Shown: positions 53,722 to 64,000, numbered from the stretch's first letter. The stretch: 64,000 nucleotides of DNA from Pisaster brevispinus (GCA_023634235.1 JAMKCF010000008.1:18127058-18191057), one strand, 5' to 3'. A program made the numbers and translations. Notes: generated from the sequence alone by a model not told the origin.

Positions 53722-53868
53722 GTGCAGGCCCGTGGCATGGAATTATGAATTCTCGCCCAGATACAGCACATACGTACTCTCCCTCAGCATCATCTATGGA
53801 GAGTGAGCGCGTGCAGTAACTGGGGGAGAGTTTGTAATTCAATGTACAGCCACGGGCCTGCTTTGATC
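53722..53868. mobile_element. Short inverted-repeat element GCAGGCCCGTGGC
   Basis: tgcaggcccgtggcatggaa and acagccacgggcctgc are inverted about 145 bases apart, with imperfect continuation (gaattctcgccc / gggggagagtttg). Confidence 0.65.
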
Positions 53869-55103
53869 ATGATCACACAGTCCCTTTAATAGTATTAAAG
53901 ATCCTATCAAGTTTTATTTCCAAGGTGAATCCTTGACACCTTTTTGCATCAAATTTTTTAATCTACATGTATAGATTGTGCAAGTCTTTTGTGCAAGACC
54001 GCTGGGCGTCTTTTGTGCAAGACCAGAATCAAATAAGAAAAAACGCCCCGACCCATGCATTTTAGCCGTTTTTATTTGAGCAAGCACTAAGACATGGTAC
54101 GAGAAGATTTAGGTCATTTTTCTTTATGGGTATTACGTACACTTCATTGTGTCATTAAACAATATAATTGAAAAGTATTTTTTCAAACTCAAAGTCAACA
54201 TTTTGAAACGAATTTGTTTTTGTCCACAGCGAGGTGTTATGATTCATACAAAACACAAGACTGTCGAACTTCCAATCAGTTTACTGGCCCCAACATTAAA
54301 ACTACTGGCCTCGGGCTGTGGTCCAGTGTTAAATTCGAGCCATGCTTTGTCCTTGTTAAAAAAAAACCTTTGGGAAACCTGTAGTTCTCAAGTACACTGC
54401 CGTAATATGTGAAAGACACAAATTGCTCTCTTGAACTTGTTGCTCATAAGCGAGACTTGCACATTCTGTTGGATTTGAAGGAATAGAATTAGGACCATAA
54501 AGTAAAGGTATTAAGTGTACTGAGGGTATAAGGTTTTGTAAAAGCTAGTGTGTGATTTGGGATCCGCAGTCTGTTTGAGCTAGAGCTAGTCTTATTGCAG
54601 GTCAAAGGAAATACAGTTCTTAGCGAATTCAGAGAGGGAGAATGTATTATTAATTTACAGTCCTTAATCCCATTCAAGAATTCGTCAGACATTGTCGTAG
54701 GTTATGGGACTCAAAGTCGATCTGATCCAAGTCCAAACATTTATGTGTTGAGTTACCGGAGAGCGAGGTAATTTGAAGGATATGGAAAGGTCTCTGGCCC
54801 AAGAAAACAAGACGTTCTGAGGTGTTTTCATTTGCTTGACCCTAAAACTAAAGTTAAATCTAATCTCTCATATAAAATTGATTTCGAGAATAAAAACAGC
54901 ATGTCAACAAGTCAATTGTTAATTTGGGATTGTCATTTCTTTTTGGGTTCACTATTGTTACTTTATTTACCAAAGGCCAACTGGTTCTACGGATGGAAGT
55001 AGGAACAACCTTTATGTATGTAATGTGTTCCAACTCGGTATTTGTGGATAAATAGACAGATTGCACACAGATTATAACAACACATTCAAGTCTTCATTTC
55101 TGC

Positions 55104-55109
55104 TTTATT
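55104..55109 (-). promoter_or_regulatory. Candidate EXOSC4 poly(A) signal
   Basis: The minus strand reads AATAAA here, about 260 bases after the EXOSC4 stop. Another AATAAA-like run on the opposite strand near 55226 belongs to AT-rich sequence and is less relevant. Confidence 0.4.
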
Positions 55110-55367
55110 GAGAATATTTTGTATAGTAAAAAAACCCACAAAAGACCCCCAAATAATTCAATCAAGTTGTATAAATGCGACGACCTCCATGGCCAAAATA
55201 ACATTACTGCCCCCCTTGAAACAAATAAAATAAAATTGTGCAACCAAGTTGTGTATGTTTGTGATGAACTCCTTAGCGAAGAAACTTCACTGTGGATGCT
55301 GTCAAGATAGAGTATCCCCAAACCCTACTCCAGAGTTAAAAAAGAGTCCATGAAGATTTTGATCGAA

Positions 55368-55730
55368 TCAACTCCTGTCCATACTGTGAGTTACTTCACT
55401 AATATGGTCCCTGACTACTCCATCCAGCACTGTGTACACATCCTTGCAACCCTTCATTGCCATATCTAACACCTGAGAGAGGTTATCTACATGCAGACGA
55501 GAGTTGGACTGAAATAAAGCAATCTGTTCAGACTTGGGTAGCACGGCTAAGATCATCTCTGGACCACCTAGGGATTCTTCCAGGTAGCTGATATCAACCA
55601 GGGGGGTGTCGCTGATGAAACCTGCTGAGCATGCGCAGACATAATCCCTCATGGGTATGCCAGCGTCAATGATGGCTAATGTAGCAGCATTAACACATGC
55701 ACAATAGTTCCCTCCATCTGCCTGCAAAAT
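55368..55730 (-). CDS. EXOSC4: EXOSC4 exon 3 and stop
   Basis: Codons 124-243 start ILQADGGNYCACVNAATLA and end DHISEVTHSMDRS, followed by TGA. It is the C-terminal half of the RNase PH domain. The acceptor is ccctacag. Confidence 0.95.
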   Translation of the reverse strand: MLQADGGNYCACVNAATLAIIDAGIPMRDYVCACSAGFISDTPLVDISYLEESLGGPEMILAVLPKSEQIALFQSNSRLHVDNLSQVLDMAMKGCKDVYTVLDGVVRDHISEVTHSMDRS

Positions 55731-58700
55731 CTGTAGGGAATTAAGACCAAGTGAATTACAACAAAATACAACACAAGAAGTCTACAACATTTCACAGGGG
55801 AAAAAATGGCTTTGGTCCATTGTTTTTTTCTGATGTCTCCTAAAACACACTTATAAGTAAAAAGTGATGTGAAAAACAAAATTGGGAGAACAAGTTCAGA
55901 GAAAAAATGATGATTGCAAGGAATTCAAGTAGACAATTTTATACTAGAGTAATTACACAGTACACAGTCAAACCTCCTACTGTCTGCACATTCATTGTCA
56001 TCCACAGTGGTAAGTTATGCCAGCCTGAAATATAAGGATATCACGTGTTGAACACAGTACAAAGTCGCTCCTACTGTCTCACCATTCAATAGTAATCAGT
56101 GGTCTTGAATGATAGATAAATTATAAATGCCAGCCTGCAATATGATATCATGTAGTTTGTGTCTACACAGTACACGTTAAGATAAACCAGTATGCTATGT
56201 GGCTGTGTACCATTGTGCCACCATACCCAAACCATGCAGCTGAATGCTGCTTTCAAATGGTTGGTCGACTCACCAGAAAATAATACCTAGAGAAGAAGGG
56301 TCACTTTTGGAAAACAGTAGATTAATAAACCATCTCTGTTGTACATGTACCTGAACATAAATGTCAATCTGTGAGCGTGGATACAAGTGAGTCATAATCG
56401 CTGCTTCAAACGTCCTCTGTAAGTTGAGAGACATTTCTTGTGATTTCCGATCCCCCATGGGTCTCTTCTTCCTCTCACCGGTGCTGAAGGTTGCCATGCT
56501 GTACTGACAGTTGATAGTTACTCGATCATGATGAGCTCTTGAACGGCCGCCTGTCACCTGTACAAGAATCATTAGATAATAGTTATATGTATAATTCAGT
56601 TTGCGGTATGCTCACTCCGCAGCAGTAAAAGTTAATAACGAGAAGTCCCCTCGATCCACTATTAAAGCAAAAGCAGTAGTCCCGGCCGATTTCACACCTT
56701 CCGCCCAGGTAGTAGTTAATAAGCAAGACAGTTCTTTTCAGAACTAAGTAGTCTTCCGAATTTCCCATACCTACTCCGCAGCAGTAGAATAAAGCAAGAC
56801 CTAGTTCCCTAAGAACAAATCTACACAGCAAAGTAGATAATACACATGCTGTTACCACAAACCGAATACAAATCGATACCTCACCTCAAGAATGATATAA
56901 GAATGATAATAAAATTATTACAAATTTGAGTTTAACAAAGACAGTTTGACTAGAGTGAGAGGACTTAAACCTGCGACCTCCAGACTGATGTTGGCGGTCT
57001 CCCTATTTTGTCAAAGTATTATCTGGGGGTGCCATCATGTCATGTCAGTTGCCAGCAGAAGCCATTCAACCTGCTGCTGTCATGGCTGTATACACTATAG
57101 CTAGGGATTACCCCAAATTTATGATACAACCTAGGAAGTGGTGATACATTCAAACCACGGTACATTACAACAATAATAACTTATAATTTTAGTAAATTAC
57201 TGTAATTTTTGTATATTATAAAATAAAATAAATTAATCATGTTAAGCTGTAGTACACTATCAGCATGATCAGTGTCGTGTAGTTTTAACTGTAAAAACTG
57301 TTAAAAGTCAAAACTTTAGTTAAAAAAACTAAAAAGCAAAACAGTAGGTTGTTATTGACTGTAATTGCAAATTATTGAATTAACACCCTGCAACTGCAAG
57401 TCTGTTCCGTCCCAACTTGACAATTGTCTCAACTATAGTTGGGACTGGTCCCAACTTGAGTGTTAAAGTTGGGACGTCCCAACTATAGTTGGGATCGCCT
57501 GGAGGACACCGTGATCGATCATGCGTGGATATACTGTGTGTCACCATGGAGGTAGGACTACTGCAGACGCACAAGCTGATGCGATCGGCGTTAGTTAACA
57601 ATATTCTTTCTTTCAAACCTGGGTCTCGTCTCTGTACAACCAAACTCATATTTTAATCTAGAACTTTGATTTTCCGAGAGAAGGGCCATCATCAGTTTTG
57701 ACATGAGTCCGCACAGAGCCGAGACGCCAGTTTGAAATAAAGCATCTATGATCTATCGTGCCGTCCTTGCAGTGTCAGTCACACAGCAATCCACGCATAA
57801 TGATCGATCACGGTTATCCAGTTGAGCTCTATGGGCGATCCCATAGTTGGGAAAACTTTAACACTCATGTTGGGACCAGTCCCAACTATAGTTGGAACGA
57901 TTGTGAAGTTGGGACGGAACACATGGACTGACTTTTAATACACACACGACACGTGCAGTCAGTGAGAGTGTAAATGTTGGGCGCGATAGGTCAATTTGCG
58001 CGATCGACCGATCGCGCTGCGCTATTGAAAGATCTATTGTTCGCGCAGCAATCGGTCGATCGCGCAACAATCGGTCGATTGCGCAACGAACATCTTTGCG
58101 CGATCGACTGATCACGCAACAAGTATTTTTTGCGCGATCGATCGATCGTGCAGGAATGGTTTTGCGCGATTGGCCAATCGTGCAGGAATGGTTTTGCGCG
58201 ATCGACCTATCGTGCAGAGTGGTTTTGCGCGATCGACTGATCGTGCAACAATGGTTTTGCGCGATCGGTCGATCGTGCGAGACGAAACAGTGTGAAAGGC
58301 AATTCTGTCTGGCGGGGGATTTTGTCCTATACGGCGAATTTTGCACGAATTCCATCTGTTTTGAATAAACTTCCTTCAGCCCATGTTAAATGACCATACG
58401 GTGGACAGGAAAACTGGAGGACAGAATACCCCGCCAGACAGAATTGCCTTTCACACCGTTTCATCTCGCACGATCGACCGATCGCGCAAAACCACTCCTG
58501 CACGATAGGTCGATCGCGCAAAACCTTACCTGTACGATTGGCCAATAACGCAAAACCATTCCTGCACAATCGGCCGATCGCGCAAAGCTATTCCCGCACG
58601 ATCAATCGATCGCGCAAAACCATACCTGCACGATCGATCGATCGCGCAAAAAATACTTGATGCGCGATTAGTCGATCGCGCAAAGATGTTCGTTGCGCGA

Positions 58701-59041
58701 TCGACCGATTGTTGCGCGATCGACCGATTGCTGCGCGAACAATAGATCTTTCAATAGCGCAGCGCGATCGGTCGATAGCGCAGTGCGATCGGTCGATCGT
58801 GCAGATTGACCGATTGCGCCCAACATAAACACACACAATACAAAATAAATAGTGAAATAAAATCACATGACATTCCTACCTCATGCGGTCCATAAACTGT
58901 AGCCAGAGCTTTAGTGTTGCCCTGTTCGATATAAGCTGATCCATCAGCTTGCCTGAATACACCCATGCGACATTGGATTTTTCGTAATTCATGTGGTCGA
59001 CGACCATCAACTCGGAACCCTTGATCAGAGAGTAGCTCCAT
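55368..59041 (-). CDS. EXOSC4: EXOSC4 / RRP41 exosome subunit, 3 exons
   Basis: Minus-strand exons 59041-58880, 56557-56351 and 55730-55368 join in phase 0 to 243 residues, close to the human length of about 245. The protein starts MELLSDQGFRVDGRR and includes MGVFRQADGSAYIEQGNTKA, QYSMATFSTGERKKRP, HLYPRSQIDIYVQ, QADGGNYCACVNAATLA and GIPMRDYVCACSAG, all characteristic of RRP41. It is a single RNase PH domain that pairs with EXOSC9/RRP45 in the six-subunit ring of the RNA exosome. In animals this ring is catalytically silent and guides RNA to RRP44/RRP6. The start sits in ccggaATGg. Intron 1 (56558-58879) holds two large inverted repeats. Confidence 0.96.
55955..56180. repeat. Twofold tandem duplication in EXOSC4 intron 2
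   Basis: Two diverged units share acacagtac, ctcctactgtct, atgccagcctg(a/c)aatat and gatatcacgt/gatatcatgt, with a period of about 105 bases. No function is apparent. Confidence 0.65.
56351..56557 (-). CDS. EXOSC4: EXOSC4 exon 2
   Basis: Codons 55-123 include NCQYSMATFSTGERKKR, with the basic RNA-contacting loop, and RTFEAAIMTHLYPRSQIDI. The acceptor is tgtacag and the donor is gtacat. Confidence 0.95.
56935..57115 (-). mobile_element. Minus-strand SINE fragment in EXOSC4 intron 1
   Basis: The minus strand contains ctggaggtcgcaggtttaag, a degraded B box like that of the fragment near 42850. Boundaries are uncertain. Confidence 0.45.
57404..57920. mobile_element. Inverted-repeat element with CCCAACTATAGTTGGGA arms
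   Basis: Ends gttccgtcccaacttgacaa and gaagttgggacggaac are inverted and followed inward by ctcaactatagttgggactg, itself palindromic, and aacttgagtgttaaagttgg. Further inner parts (gatcgatcatgcgtggat / atccacgcataatgatcgatc) also pair. It is in EXOSC4 intron 1. Confidence 0.82.
57976..58824. mobile_element. 849-bp palindrome built of GCGCGATCGATCG-type units
   Basis: Arms of 350-415 bases start gttgggcgcgataggtcaat and end ccgattgcgcccaac, meeting around 58330-58408. Each arm carries about ten units of gcgcgatcg(a/g)(t/c)cgatcgtgc spaced about 32 bases apart, with spacer aggaatggtttt. The inner arm ends share gtgaaaggcaattctgtctg. It has no coding capacity. It is in EXOSC4 intron 1, 55 bases before the exon 1 donor in genomic order. 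Confidence 0.88.
58880..59041 (-). CDS. EXOSC4: EXOSC4 exon 1
   Basis: Codons 1-54, from MELLSDQGFRVDGRRP to VYGPHE, end at a gtagga donor. This is the N-terminal strand and first helix of the RNase PH fold. Confidence 0.95.
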
Positions 59042-59159
59042 TCCGGCCGTTTTATAAAGAACTTATCTCTATCACTGCAATTAGTCTGTACAGATAAGAG
59101 TGGTAACTGGACTTTTGGGTCAAGACCATAGAGTTATATAGGAACTAGAGGGCGCAGTA

Positions 59160-59215
59160 GCCTATTTACGCGGCCCGACAAGGGCAGCGCGGCGGCCATT
59201 TCGTAAGTACTGAAG
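59160..59215 (-). promoter_or_regulatory. Candidate EXOSC4 promoter with YY1-like site
   Basis: A short GC-rich island about 120-175 bases upstream of the EXOSC4 ATG contains gcggcggccatttc (59189-59202), the reverse complement of an AAATGGCCGCC-type YY1 site, in an otherwise AT-rich stretch. No TATA box is in a convincing position. The role is inferred from position and motif only. Confidence 0.35.
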
Positions 59216-59592
59216 TAGTCCAAAACAACGTCTAAACCATTTGTGTGTGTTGCAAAAGAGCAATGGTTAGCAATGAAAGGGTTTACTGTGAAATTTATGA
59301 ACGCCAGTGAAGACCGTTTATACTACTAAATAATCCCCGAATAAATATAATAATTTAGAATTATAGTACTCCTTCACTTTGGACAATAATATCATGGCAT
59401 GTGTGTCCATCCTCTTTTGAAACGAATAACCTAAATCCCACGAAACGACTTTAATACAGCCGCTCGTTTTTTTTTGTATTTTTTAGACCGCATAACGTGT
59501 ATTTATTAGCACACCGCGTATTTCGTTTTCAATGTTGCCCTTGTACAAAATGGCGCGCGTGCCTCCTTGCGGTTCCGTCGCGTTTGTGCACG

Positions 59593-61305
59593 CAGGGGAG
59601 CAGGGGAGCAGGGGAGCAGGGGAGCAGGGGAGCAGGGGAGCAGGGGAGAGGAGCAGAGAGGAGCAGAGAGGAGCAGAGAGGAGCAGAGAGGAGCAGAGAG
59701 GAGCAGAGAGGAGCAGAGAGGAGCAGAGAGGAGCAGAGAGGAGCAGAGAGGAGCAGAGAGGAGCAGAGAGGAGCAGAGAGGAGCAGAGAGGAGCAGAGAG
59801 GAGCAGAGAGGAGCAGAGAGGAGCAGAGAGGAGCAGAGAGGAGCAGAGAGGAGCAGAGAGGAGCAGAGAGGAGCAGAGAGGAGCAGAGGGGAGCAGAGGG
59901 GAGCAGAGGGGAGCAGAGGGGAGCAGAGGGGAGCAGAGGGGCGGAGAGGGGAGCAGAGAGGAGCAGAGGGGAGCAGAGGGGAGCAGAGGGGAGCAGAGGG
60001 GAGCAGAGAGGAGCAGAGAGGAGCAGAGGGGAGCAGAGGGGAGCAGAGGGGCGGAGAGGGGAGCAGAGAGGAGCAGAGGGGAGCAGAGGGGAGCAGAGGG
60101 GAGCAGAGAGGAGCAGAGGGGAGCAGAGGGGAGCAGAGGGGAGCAGAGGGGAGCAGAGGGGAGCAGAGGGGAGCAGAGGGGAGCAGAGGGGCGGAGAGGG
60201 GAGCAGAGAGGAGAGAGGAGCAGAGAGGAGCAGAGAGGAGCAGAGGGGAGCAGAGGGGAGCAGAGGGGAGCAGAGGGGCGGAGAGGGGAGCAGAGAGGAG
60301 CAGAGGGGAGCAGAGGGGAGCAGAGGGGAGCAGAGGGGAGAGAGGAGCAGAGAGGAGCAGAGAGGAGCAGAGAGGAGCAGAGGGGAGCAGAGAGGAGCAG
60401 AGAGGAGCAGAGGGGAGCAGAGAGGAGCAGAGAGGAGCAGAGGGGAGCAGAGAGGAGCAGAGGGGAGCAGAGGGGAGCAGAGAGGAGCAGAGGGGAGCAG
60501 AGGGGAGCAGAGAGGAGCAGAGGGGAGCAGAGAGGAGCAGAGAGGAGCAGAGGGGAGCAGAGGGGAGCAGAGAGGAGCAGAGGGGAGCAGAGAGGAGCAG
60601 AGGGGAGCAGAGAGGAGCAGAGAGGAGCAGAGAGGAGCAGAGGGGAGCAGAGGGGAGCAGAGAGGAGCAGAGGGGAGCAGAGAGGAGCAGAGAGGAGCAG
60701 AGAGGAGCAGAGAGGAGCAGAGGGGAGCAGAGGGGAGCAGAGGGGAGCAGAGGGGCGGAGAGGGGAGCAGAGAGGAGCAGAGGGGAGCAGAGGGGAGCAG
60801 AGGGGAGCAGAGGGGAGCAGAGAGGAGCAGAGGGGAGCAGAGGGGAGCAGAGAGGAGCAGAGGGGAGCAGAGAGGAGCAGAGAGGAGCAGAGGGGAGCAG
60901 AGGGGAGCAGAGGGGAGCAGAGGGGCGGAGAGGGGAGCAGAGAGGAGCAGAGGGGAGCAGAGGGGAGCAGAGGGGAGCAGAGGGGAGAGAGGAGCAGAGA
61001 GGAGCAGAGAGGAGCAGAGAGGAGCAGAGGGGAGCAGAGAGGAGCAGAGAGGAGCAGAGGGGAGCAGAGAGGAGCAGAGAGGAGCAGAGAGGAGCAGAGA
61101 GGAGCAGAGAGGAGCAGAGAGGAGCAGAGAGGAGCAGAGAGGAGCAGAGGGGAGCAGAGGGGAGCAGAGGGGAGCAGAGGGGAGAGAGGAGCAGAGAGGA
61201 GCAGAGAGGAGCAGAGAGGAGCAGAGGGGAGCAGAGAGGAGCAGAGGGGAGCAGAGAGGAGCAGAGGGGAGCAGAGAGGAGCAGAGGGGAGCAGAGAGGA
61301 GCAGA
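59593..61305. repeat. 10-bp purine minisatellite (GAGCAGAGRG)n, about 165 units
   Basis: Six copies of an 8-bp caggggag unit are followed by about 1.65 kb of 10-bp gagcagagag and gagcagaggg units. Occasional gcggagaggg variants and dropouts (gagagag) occur. The plus strand is purine except for one C per unit and contains no T. Variant order shows higher-order blocks, for instance recurring runs ending in gcggagaggg. Confidence 0.98.
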
Positions 61306-61322
61306 GGCCCCTGCTGCAACAG

Positions 61323-62099
61323 GAAACGGACAAATATTCATGCACCATACTCATTATCATTATTCGTATACCAACATAATTTTTTTAATTATAACGTTTT
61401 TGGGGTCGTGCAATTAATAGAATGTGTAATTATAAGAATCTATCACATCCTGGGGGTTTTGTGTTTTAACTTTCGGGGAGACTTGATCAATAAAGGCGCT
61501 TAAGTTGGCCCTATTTTACTTGGCAAGTGGAGCAGTGCTTCACGAAAAGTGGCAACAAGTCGGTTTGGAAAAAAGTTCATTTTTGGGGATGTTTTTTTAC
61601 GGGGGTCGCTAGCAAGAATTCCAAACGGCTGACCTGCCAAAAATTGGAAAGAATTTGGAAGTTTAGTTGTCCGAAAATATGTCTGTCGATTGGTTTTCAA
61701 GAGGCTGAGAGACATACACGATTTTTGATTATTTTTGCACATTTATCATAAGCATTGGTTCCTTTGGGAATTTATTTAGTGTGGTGCAGCACCCCACACA
61801 GGGGCCCTTGCTGCAACAGGGGCCCTTGCTGCAACAGGGGCCCTTGCTGCAACAGGGGCCCTTGCTGCAACAGGGGCCCTTGCTGCAACAGGGGCCCCTG
61901 TGTGGGGTGCTGCACCACACTAAATAAATTCCTATAGGAAGCAATGCGAAAGTTGAAACACAAAACCCCCAGGATGTAATAGATTCTTATAATTACACAT
62001 TCTATTAATTGCACGACCCCCAAAACGTTATAATTAAAAAAATTATGTTGGTATACGAATTATGATAATGAGTATGGCGCATGAATATTTGTCCGTTTC
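61323..62099. mobile_element. Composite inverted-repeat element with inner hairpin and 18-bp minisatellite
   Basis: Outer arms of about 152 bases (61323-61474 and 61947-62099; gaaacggacaaatattcatg and its complement) are nearly identical. An inner pair (61767-61800 and 61899-61932; tttagtgtggtgcagcaccc / gggtgctgcaccacactaaa) frames five copies of an 18-bp unit. Unpaired sequence 61475-61766 has no convincing ORF. Confidence 0.88.
61801..61890. repeat. 18-bp minisatellite GGGGCCCTTGCTGCAACA, five units
   Basis: The units are perfect. The core is shared with 32727-32812 and with the sequence ending the 10-bp array (cccctgctgcaacagg, 61308-61323). Confidence 0.97.
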
Positions 62100-62269
62100 G
62101 TGTGGTGCACCCTGTGGTTCTCAATACCGGCGTTCACTACGCCAAGCTGATACCCAATCATAAATACGCCAACATCAACTTTCAATTGAGGTCGTTAGAA
62201 AGGGCACCAAACACACTGGCAAGCGGTTCGATCTAAGTGAATTTACATTTTGCAGACCTAGCTGAAGCT

Positions 62270-62332
62270 AGCCGCGAATTCTCAGCCGCGAATACCAGCC
62301 GCGAATTCCAAATTTACGGCCAGCCGCGAATA
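62270..62332. repeat. Four CAGCCGCGAATT motifs
   Basis: Four irregularly spaced copies of (c/t)agccgcgaat occur within 63 bases, next to the composite element. Confidence 0.8.
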
Positions 62333-62616
62333 AACTAGTCCGACAAAGCGACAAAAGTTACTAGGCCTGCGTAGATTCACATTTAACCACTATTTCTTAT
62401 GCTATAAAGATTAATGAACATTTTAAATATTCTTTTGGCAAAATTTATGTCATAATGACAAACTGAGGACTAAAATTAAAGTCGAGATAAGAGACTATTT
62501 CATGCTTTATTCGATCCAAAATTAATGAACTTCCCTATCAATTTTCTGAACAAAAGAAACCGTCGCTTTAAAACAAAACGTACTTCAAATAATTATTTAT
62601 TATTTTAGTTTTAGTA

Positions 62617-63225
62617 TTAAGTGACTCTGATCGTCCTTTTTACATTAAAAATACCATTCAGAATAACGAAACATAAACCGTTTAAAATAAGAATAATTAG
62701 GCAATAACTAGCGAGCCTGACATCAGCTGTAACGGAATATTTTGACGAATTATGACATGGTCTTTATGATTAAACACTAACATTTTAATATTTGTGAATT
62801 ATGTGAGGTACATTTTGTTTTAGAGCGACTCTGTTCGTCATTTTCACAGTAAAAAATACCATTCAGAATGACGAAACATAAACGGTTTAAAATGATAATA
62901 ATTAGGCACTAATAAGTGGGCCTAATCAGCTGTAACGGAAAATTTAGACGAATTGTGACATGGTCTTTATGATTAAACACTACATTTTTAATGTTTGTGA
63001 ATTATGTGAGGTACATTTTGTTTTAGAGCGACTCTGATCTTTGTCATTTTCACAGGAAAAGATACCATTCAGAATGACGAAACATATACCGTATAAATGA
63101 AGATAATTAGGCACTAATTAGTGGGCCTAATCAGCTGTAACGGAATATTTAGACGTATTGTGACATGGTCTTTATTTTTAAACACTAAAATTTTAATATT
63201 TGTGAATTATGTTTAATCATATTTG
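62617..63225. repeat. Three tandem copies of a 203-bp unit
   Basis: Copies start at about 62617, 62821 and 63024 with gcgactctgatcg-like sequence, and share accattcagaatgacgaaac, cagctgtaacggaatattt and gacatggtctttatgattaa. They are about 85-90 percent alike by eye. Confidence 0.9.
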
Positions 63226-64000
63226 TGAATTGCTGCACCGAGGCATTGCTGAACCGAGGCATTGCTTAACCTAGGCACTGGATGAGATGAGTCTAACTTT
63301 ATATAAACAGGTAAAATCTAAAAAAATCATTCTCCATAAAGCTAGACTCTTCATTTATATATTCTGAAGACTTTGTGGACGGGTTCTGTAAGGGGTGTAA
63401 TAGTGGGAGTCTGTTGTTGCAGTCAGCGTGCGTGTTGACTATACGCTGCGTTGTTCATACCATGGAGGAAGGAACCTCCATGTTCATACGGAAACCGATG
63501 AGCCCCAAACGCTTGAGATGACTTTAATTTTTAGTCAGTCGGAAATCATAAATGGGAAAAATATGACAAATATTCTCCATTAAGCTTAATTCTTCAATAG
63601 TTGATTCTGAAAATTTGAAGAATTTCCGGTTCTGTGAGGATGTAACTGTTGAGTCCGTACATTCTTCATCAAGACCCTTTGCAAAGATTTTATTTGTTTC
63701 CCCGATTGTTTTGCAGACTGGTCAACAATCCCTGTGCGTATAAACTAAAATGTGTTTTTCTTCAGCATTATAACCATACACAAAATTAGTAGAATCTTTA
63801 AAAAAAAAAATATATATATATATAAACCCCAATAAATAAAGAAATACATCCAAAATATTATTACACTTAAGGGACTAGGTGAAGTTTAGCAATGACGGTG
63901 AACGCTTATTCGGATACTTATTGGTGTGTAGCAACGTTTGAGAACTTGATCACCGGCACCCACTTCACACGTTAAGCAATAATAGCACTAGCAGCAGATA

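Larger units (their letters stand above)
49969..55367. other. Convergent intergenic region between LSM14 and EXOSC4
   Basis: The proximal part is LSM14 3' UTR of unknown extent; no canonical AATAAA is close to the stop. It contains a TAA-flanked MITE, a diverged hairpin MITE (51553-51665), a nested pair of inverted-repeat elements (52972-53332), a short one at 53722-53868 and a possible one at 53973-54473. No further gene is recognised. Confidence 0.6.
59042..64000. other. Upstream of EXOSC4: repeat-rich region without recognised gene
   Basis: After the EXOSC4 promoter region the sequence is dominated by three repeat structures listed separately. All open frames over 500 codons here (59483-61503) are products of a minisatellite that cannot contain stops. 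Nothing gene-like was seen from 63250 to the end. Confidence 0.7.

Noticed and set aside
57858..58866. Cys/Arg/Asp-rich ORFs in EXOSC4 intron 1
   Set aside because: They are translations of the GATCGATC palindrome units (CAIDRS/HDRPIAQN repeats), not a protein.
59483..61503. Five overlapping open frames of about 600-670 codons on both strands
   Set aside because: They are forced by a 10-bp repeat with no stop-forming triplet in any phase. The translations are EEQRGAERSR or CSPLLPSAPL repeats with no conserved flank.
22961..64000. CRISPR arrays, operons or prophage-like systems
   Set aside because: Repeats are tandem or inverted transposon-type with no spacers, and genes are spliced eukaryotic ones.

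Overview
The window is animal nuclear DNA. It is AT-rich and intron-rich, with GT-AG introns from a few hundred bases to 14 kb, and it is crowded with short inverted-repeat elements, tRNA-derived SINEs, microsatellites and minisatellites. The gene set and repeat style suggest an invertebrate deuterostome, most likely an echinoderm. The phylum is an inference, not something the sequence proves. No bacterial, organellar or viral gene was recognised.

Three protein-coding genes can be rebuilt exon by exon, with every splice phase consistent. (1) Plus strand, 3653-35613: an 11-exon class C G-protein-coupled receptor of the GPR158/GPR179 (metabotropic glycine receptor) family, 829 residues, with signal peptide, Cache-type ectodomain, Cys-rich EGF-like stalk, seven membrane helices and a cytoplasmic tail whose last exon is made largely of two in-frame minisatellites. 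(2) Plus strand, 40992-49968: an 8-exon LSM14/RAP55 gene, 492 residues, with LSm domain, FDF, FFD and TFG boxes and RGG stretches, a P-body translational repressor. (3) Minus strand, 59041-55368: a 3-exon EXOSC4/RRP41 gene, 243 residues, an RNase-PH-like ring subunit of the RNA exosome. LSM14 and EXOSC4 are convergent. Both act on mRNA fate, but nothing in the sequence shows that they are co-regulated.

Layout: 1-3652 upstream flank without a recognisable gene; 3653-35613 receptor gene, whose introns carry most of the SINEs and MITEs; 35614-40991 intergenic, holding a second partial copy of receptor exon 10 inside an inverted-repeat element; 40992-49968 LSM14; 49969-55367 intergenic with nested inverted-repeat elements; 55368-59041 EXOSC4, with two large palindromes in its first intron; 59042-64000 a 1.7-kb purine-only 10-bp minisatellite, a composite inverted-repeat element with an 18-bp minisatellite at its core, and a threefold 203-bp tandem repeat.

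The most unusual signals are the receptor exon fragment apparently carried within a MITE (36636-37050), the 849-bp palindrome built from GCGCGATCGA-type units (57976-58824), a TTAA-flanked piggyBac-like MITE with diverged relatives, a TA-flanked MITE nested inside another MITE (22631-22965), and the long purine minisatellite 0.55 kb upstream of EXOSC4.
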